Source: DAOQTX01 sp035340715 (lineage in GTDB: Bacteria > Bacteroidota > Bacteroidia > AKYH767-A > OLB10). Taken from it: a stretch of DNA of 16,338 bases. Below are positions 14,323-16,338 of the stretch, in pieces. A model generated the notes under the pieces. It was given only the letters and a program-made list of their open reading frames with translations. It ran no database searches and was not told the origin of the DNA. How positions within the stretch are numbered: position 1 is the stretch's first letter; the number at the start of each line of letters is the position of its first letter. The stretch spans positions 1 through 16,338 of the forward strand of contig DAOQTX010000056.1 in assembly GCA_035340715.1 (NCBI GenBank). The letters run 5' to 3'. The translations under genes were made by a program, and so were the position numbers.

Positions 14323-16338
14323 ATGAGTATTCATGCCTTTGTAAACCGACATAACGGACCCGATGATGCCGAAGTAAATATGATGCTTGAGCAAATTGGT
14401 GCCTCAAGTTTAACCCAATTAATTGATGAAACCATTCCCCGAAAAATAAGACTATCGGAAGAACTCAATTTGCCCGATGCTTTGAGCGAAATGGAATATT
14501 TGAACGAATTGAAGAAGCTGAGTTTAAAGAATAAAGTTTTTCGATCGTATATAGGTATGGGGTATTACAACACATTTACCCCAACGGTTATTCAGCGAAA
14601 CATTTTTGAAAATCCGGGTTGGTACACTGCTTATACTCCTTATCAGGCTGAAATTGCTCAAGGTCGTTTGGAGGCATTACTCAACTATCAAACCATGATT
14701 TGTGATTTAACTGCATTGCCATTGGCCAACGCCAGTTTATTGGATGAAGGAACTGCAGCAGCTGAAGCTATGAACATGGTGTTCAATTTGCGCAGCAAAG
14801 AACAAATAAAGAATGGAGTCGCTGCCTTTTTTGTAGATGATAAACTTTTCCCACAAAGCAAAGACATATTAATTACCCGTGCTGAACCTTTTGGCATTAA
14901 ATTGATTTTTGGAGATATAACCACCCACGAATTCAACCAAGATTTTTTTGGAGCAATACTTCAGTACCCCGATAGTGAAGGGAGTATTCAGGATCATTCG
15001 GCATTGGTTGCCTCGCTCAACCAAAAAGGAATTAAGCTGGTGGTTGCTAGCGATCTTTTGAGTTTGTGTTTGTTGAGTCCTCCGGGCGAATGGGGTGCGG
15101 ACATTGTAGTAGGAAATTCTCAACGATTTGGTGTGCCGATGGGCTATGGCGGACCGCATGCTGCTTTCATGGCTTGCAAGGACGAGTATAAAAGAGAAAT
15201 GCCCGGCCGAATTATCGGTATGAGCATTGATGCTGCCGGTAATCCGGCTCTACGCATGGCTTTGCAAACCCGTGAACAACATATAAAGCGCGAGAAAGCA
15301 ACTTCAAATATCTGTACCGCTCAAGTTTTATTAGCGGTAATGGCAGCCATGTATGCCGTTTATCATGGTCCGACAGGGCTTAAGTATATAGCCAATAAAA
15401 TTCATCGCAATGCACGAAGCCTTGCCGCTGCTTTGCAAAGCTATGGTTATACACTCAAGCATACTTTGTTTTTCGATACCTTATACATTCAAGCTGGCGA
15501 CAAGAAAAATGCTATTGAAAAACTTGCATTGGAAAAAGAAATTAATTTCTGTTATCATTCCAATGGTGATCTGCAATTGAGTTTGGATGAAAGCATCTCG
15601 GCAAATGATTTGAATGAGATTAAAGAAATTTTTGCAAAAGCTGCGCAAAGAGAATTTCAGAGAACAGATGATTTGACGAATGGAATCGAAAAAAGTACGC
15701 TCAATAGAAACAGCACCTATTTATCGCATCCGGTTTTCAATACCCATCATACCGAAACCGAAATGCTTCGCTATTTGAAAATGTTGGAGAATAAAGATTT
15801 GGCGCTCAATCATTCTATGATTCCTTTAGGATCCTGTACCATGAAACTAAATGCCACCAGCGAAATGATCCCATTGAGTTGGGATGCTTTTTCGAAGATG
15901 CATCCATTTGCTCCGGCTAACCAATGCGAAGGTTATCGTCAAATGATTGAACAATTGGAAAAGGCATTGGCCATCATTACCGGATTTCATTCTGTTTCTC
16001 TGCAACCCAATTCAGGTGCGCAAGGCGAGTATGCCGGTTTAATGGTGATCAGAGCCTATCATGCAGCCAATGGCGATCATCATAGAAATATTGCACTTAT
16101 ACCCAGTTCGGCACATGGCACTAATCCTGCTTCGGCAGTTATGGCAGGAATGAAAGTAGTAGTCGTTAAATGCGATCAGAACGGTAACATTGATTTGGAA
16201 GATCTGAAACAGAAATGTGAACAACACAAAGAGAATCTATCCTGTTTAATGGTTACCTATCCTTCAACACATGGAGTATATGAAGAAGGTATAATGGATA
16301 TAACAGCCATGGTGCACGCCAGTGGCGGACAAGTGTAT
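14323..16338 (+). CDS. gcvP: Glycine dehydrogenase (decarboxylating), P-protein, 3'-truncated by window
   Basis: The P-protein of the glycine cleavage system decarboxylates glycine with pyridoxal phosphate and passes the aminomethyl group to lipoylated H-protein. The frame is open from the ATG at 14323 to the last base, giving 672 codons. The fused P-protein is about 950 residues in characterised bacteria, so roughly 280 should lie beyond the window. Landmarks are a FVNRHNGPDDAE start, SYIGMGYYNTFTP, ENPGWYTAYTPYQAEIAQGR, NSQRFGVPMGYGGPHAAF (265-282), GSCTMKLN (503-510), QPNSGAQGEYAG (561-572) and SAHGTNPASA (596-605). It is therefore the single-chain form, with the N-terminal half complete and the catalytic C-terminal half begun. 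The cofactor lysine (about residue 700 in the family) falls outside the window. It is divergent from the kyn set. No other gcv gene is visible. Confidence 0.97.
   Translation, partial: MSIHAFVNRHNGPDDAEVNMMLEQIGASSLTQLIDETIPRKIRLSEELNLPDALSEMEYLNELKKLSLKNKVFRSYIGMGYYNTFTPTVIQRNIFENPGWYTAYTPYQAEIAQGRLEALLNYQTMICDLTALPLANASLLDEGTAAAEAMNMVFNLRSKEQIKNGVAAFFVDDKLFPQSKDILITRAEPFGIKLIFGDITTHEFNQDFFGAILQYPDSEGSIQDHSALVASLNQKGIKLVVASDLLSLCLLSPPGEWGADIVVGNSQRFGVPMGYGGPHAAFMACKDEYKREMPGRIIGMSIDAAGNPALRMALQTREQHIKREKATSNICTAQVLLAVMAAMYAVYHGPTGLKYIANKIHRNARSLAAALQSYGYTLKHTLFFDTLYIQAGDKKNAIEKLALEKEINFCYHSNGDLQLSLDESISANDLNEIKEIFAKAAQREFQRTDDLTNGIEKSTLNRNSTYLSHPVFNTHHTETEMLRYLKMLENKDLALNHSMIPLGSCTMKLNATSEMIPLSWDAFSKMHPFAPANQCEGYRQMIEQLEKALAIITGFHSVSLQPNSGAQGEYAGLMVIRAYHAANGDHHRNIALIPSSAHGTNPASAVMAGMKVVVVKCDQNGNIDLEDLKQKCEQHKENLSCLMVTYPSTHGVYEEGIMDITAMVHASGGQVY

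Noticed and set aside
14688..15159. Minus-strand frames inside gcvP (14688-14936 and 14869-15159)
   Set aside because: Both lie opposite conserved P-protein motifs such as NSQRFGVPMGYGGPHAAF. The plus-strand frame runs uninterrupted to the window end and accounts for the region.
1..16338. Mobile elements, CRISPR arrays, tRNA or rRNA genes, toxin-antitoxin or defence systems
   Set aside because: No transposase, integrase, direct-repeat array, cloverleaf sequence or defence-type protein was seen. Nearly all bases are covered by recognised housekeeping or metabolic genes.

Overview
The window reads as a stretch of Bacteroidetes chromosome. The signs are a base composition that looks moderately AT-rich, start codons without Shine-Dalgarno sequences but often behind A-rich leaders, -7 elements of the Bacteroidetes type (TAnnTTTG), a DUF3467 gene directly behind rpoC, and protein sequences that look like this phylum. 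The sequence alone does not fix the genus. Coding density is very high. No intergenic gap exceeds about 110 bases, and I see no rRNA, tRNA, CRISPR array, insertion sequence or prophage gene.

Layout, left to right. (1) 1-4598, + strand: the 3' end of rpoB and the complete rpoC, closed by a strong intrinsic terminator at 4618-4650. (2) 4684-10117, + strand: a small DUF3467 protein, class I fructose-1,6-bisphosphatase (fbp), the transcription-repair coupling factor (mfd) and an MBL-fold hydrolase. The last three are tightly packed: 17 bases lie between fbp and the preferred mfd start, and mfd overlaps the hydrolase gene by 14 bases. (3) 10114-14211, - strand: a compact four-gene set, in transcription order a small exported/membrane protein, a UbiA-like polytopic membrane protein, kynureninase (kynU) and kynurenine 3-monooxygenase (kmo). 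Its gaps are 3, -11 and -4 bases, and it runs tail-to-tail into the hydrolase gene with a 4-base overlap. (4) 14323-end, + strand: the first 672 codons of the glycine decarboxylase P-protein (gcvP), divergent from the kyn set and cut by the window edge.

By function the window combines core transcription (RpoB, RpoC, Mfd), gluconeogenesis (Fbp), two successive-stage enzymes of tryptophan/kynurenine breakdown (Kmo and KynU, kynurenine to 3-hydroxykynurenine to 3-hydroxyanthranilate plus alanine) and one-carbon metabolism (GcvP). Kmo and KynU clearly work together. The other neighbours are probably co-located without a shared pathway.

I found no convincing undescribed system. The points most worth a second look are the two uncharacterised membrane genes leading the kyn set (one a UbiA-like protein with its first Asp-rich motif missing), the terminator-promoter junction isolating the DUF3467 gene next to rpoC, and several overlaps that affect start-codon choice.
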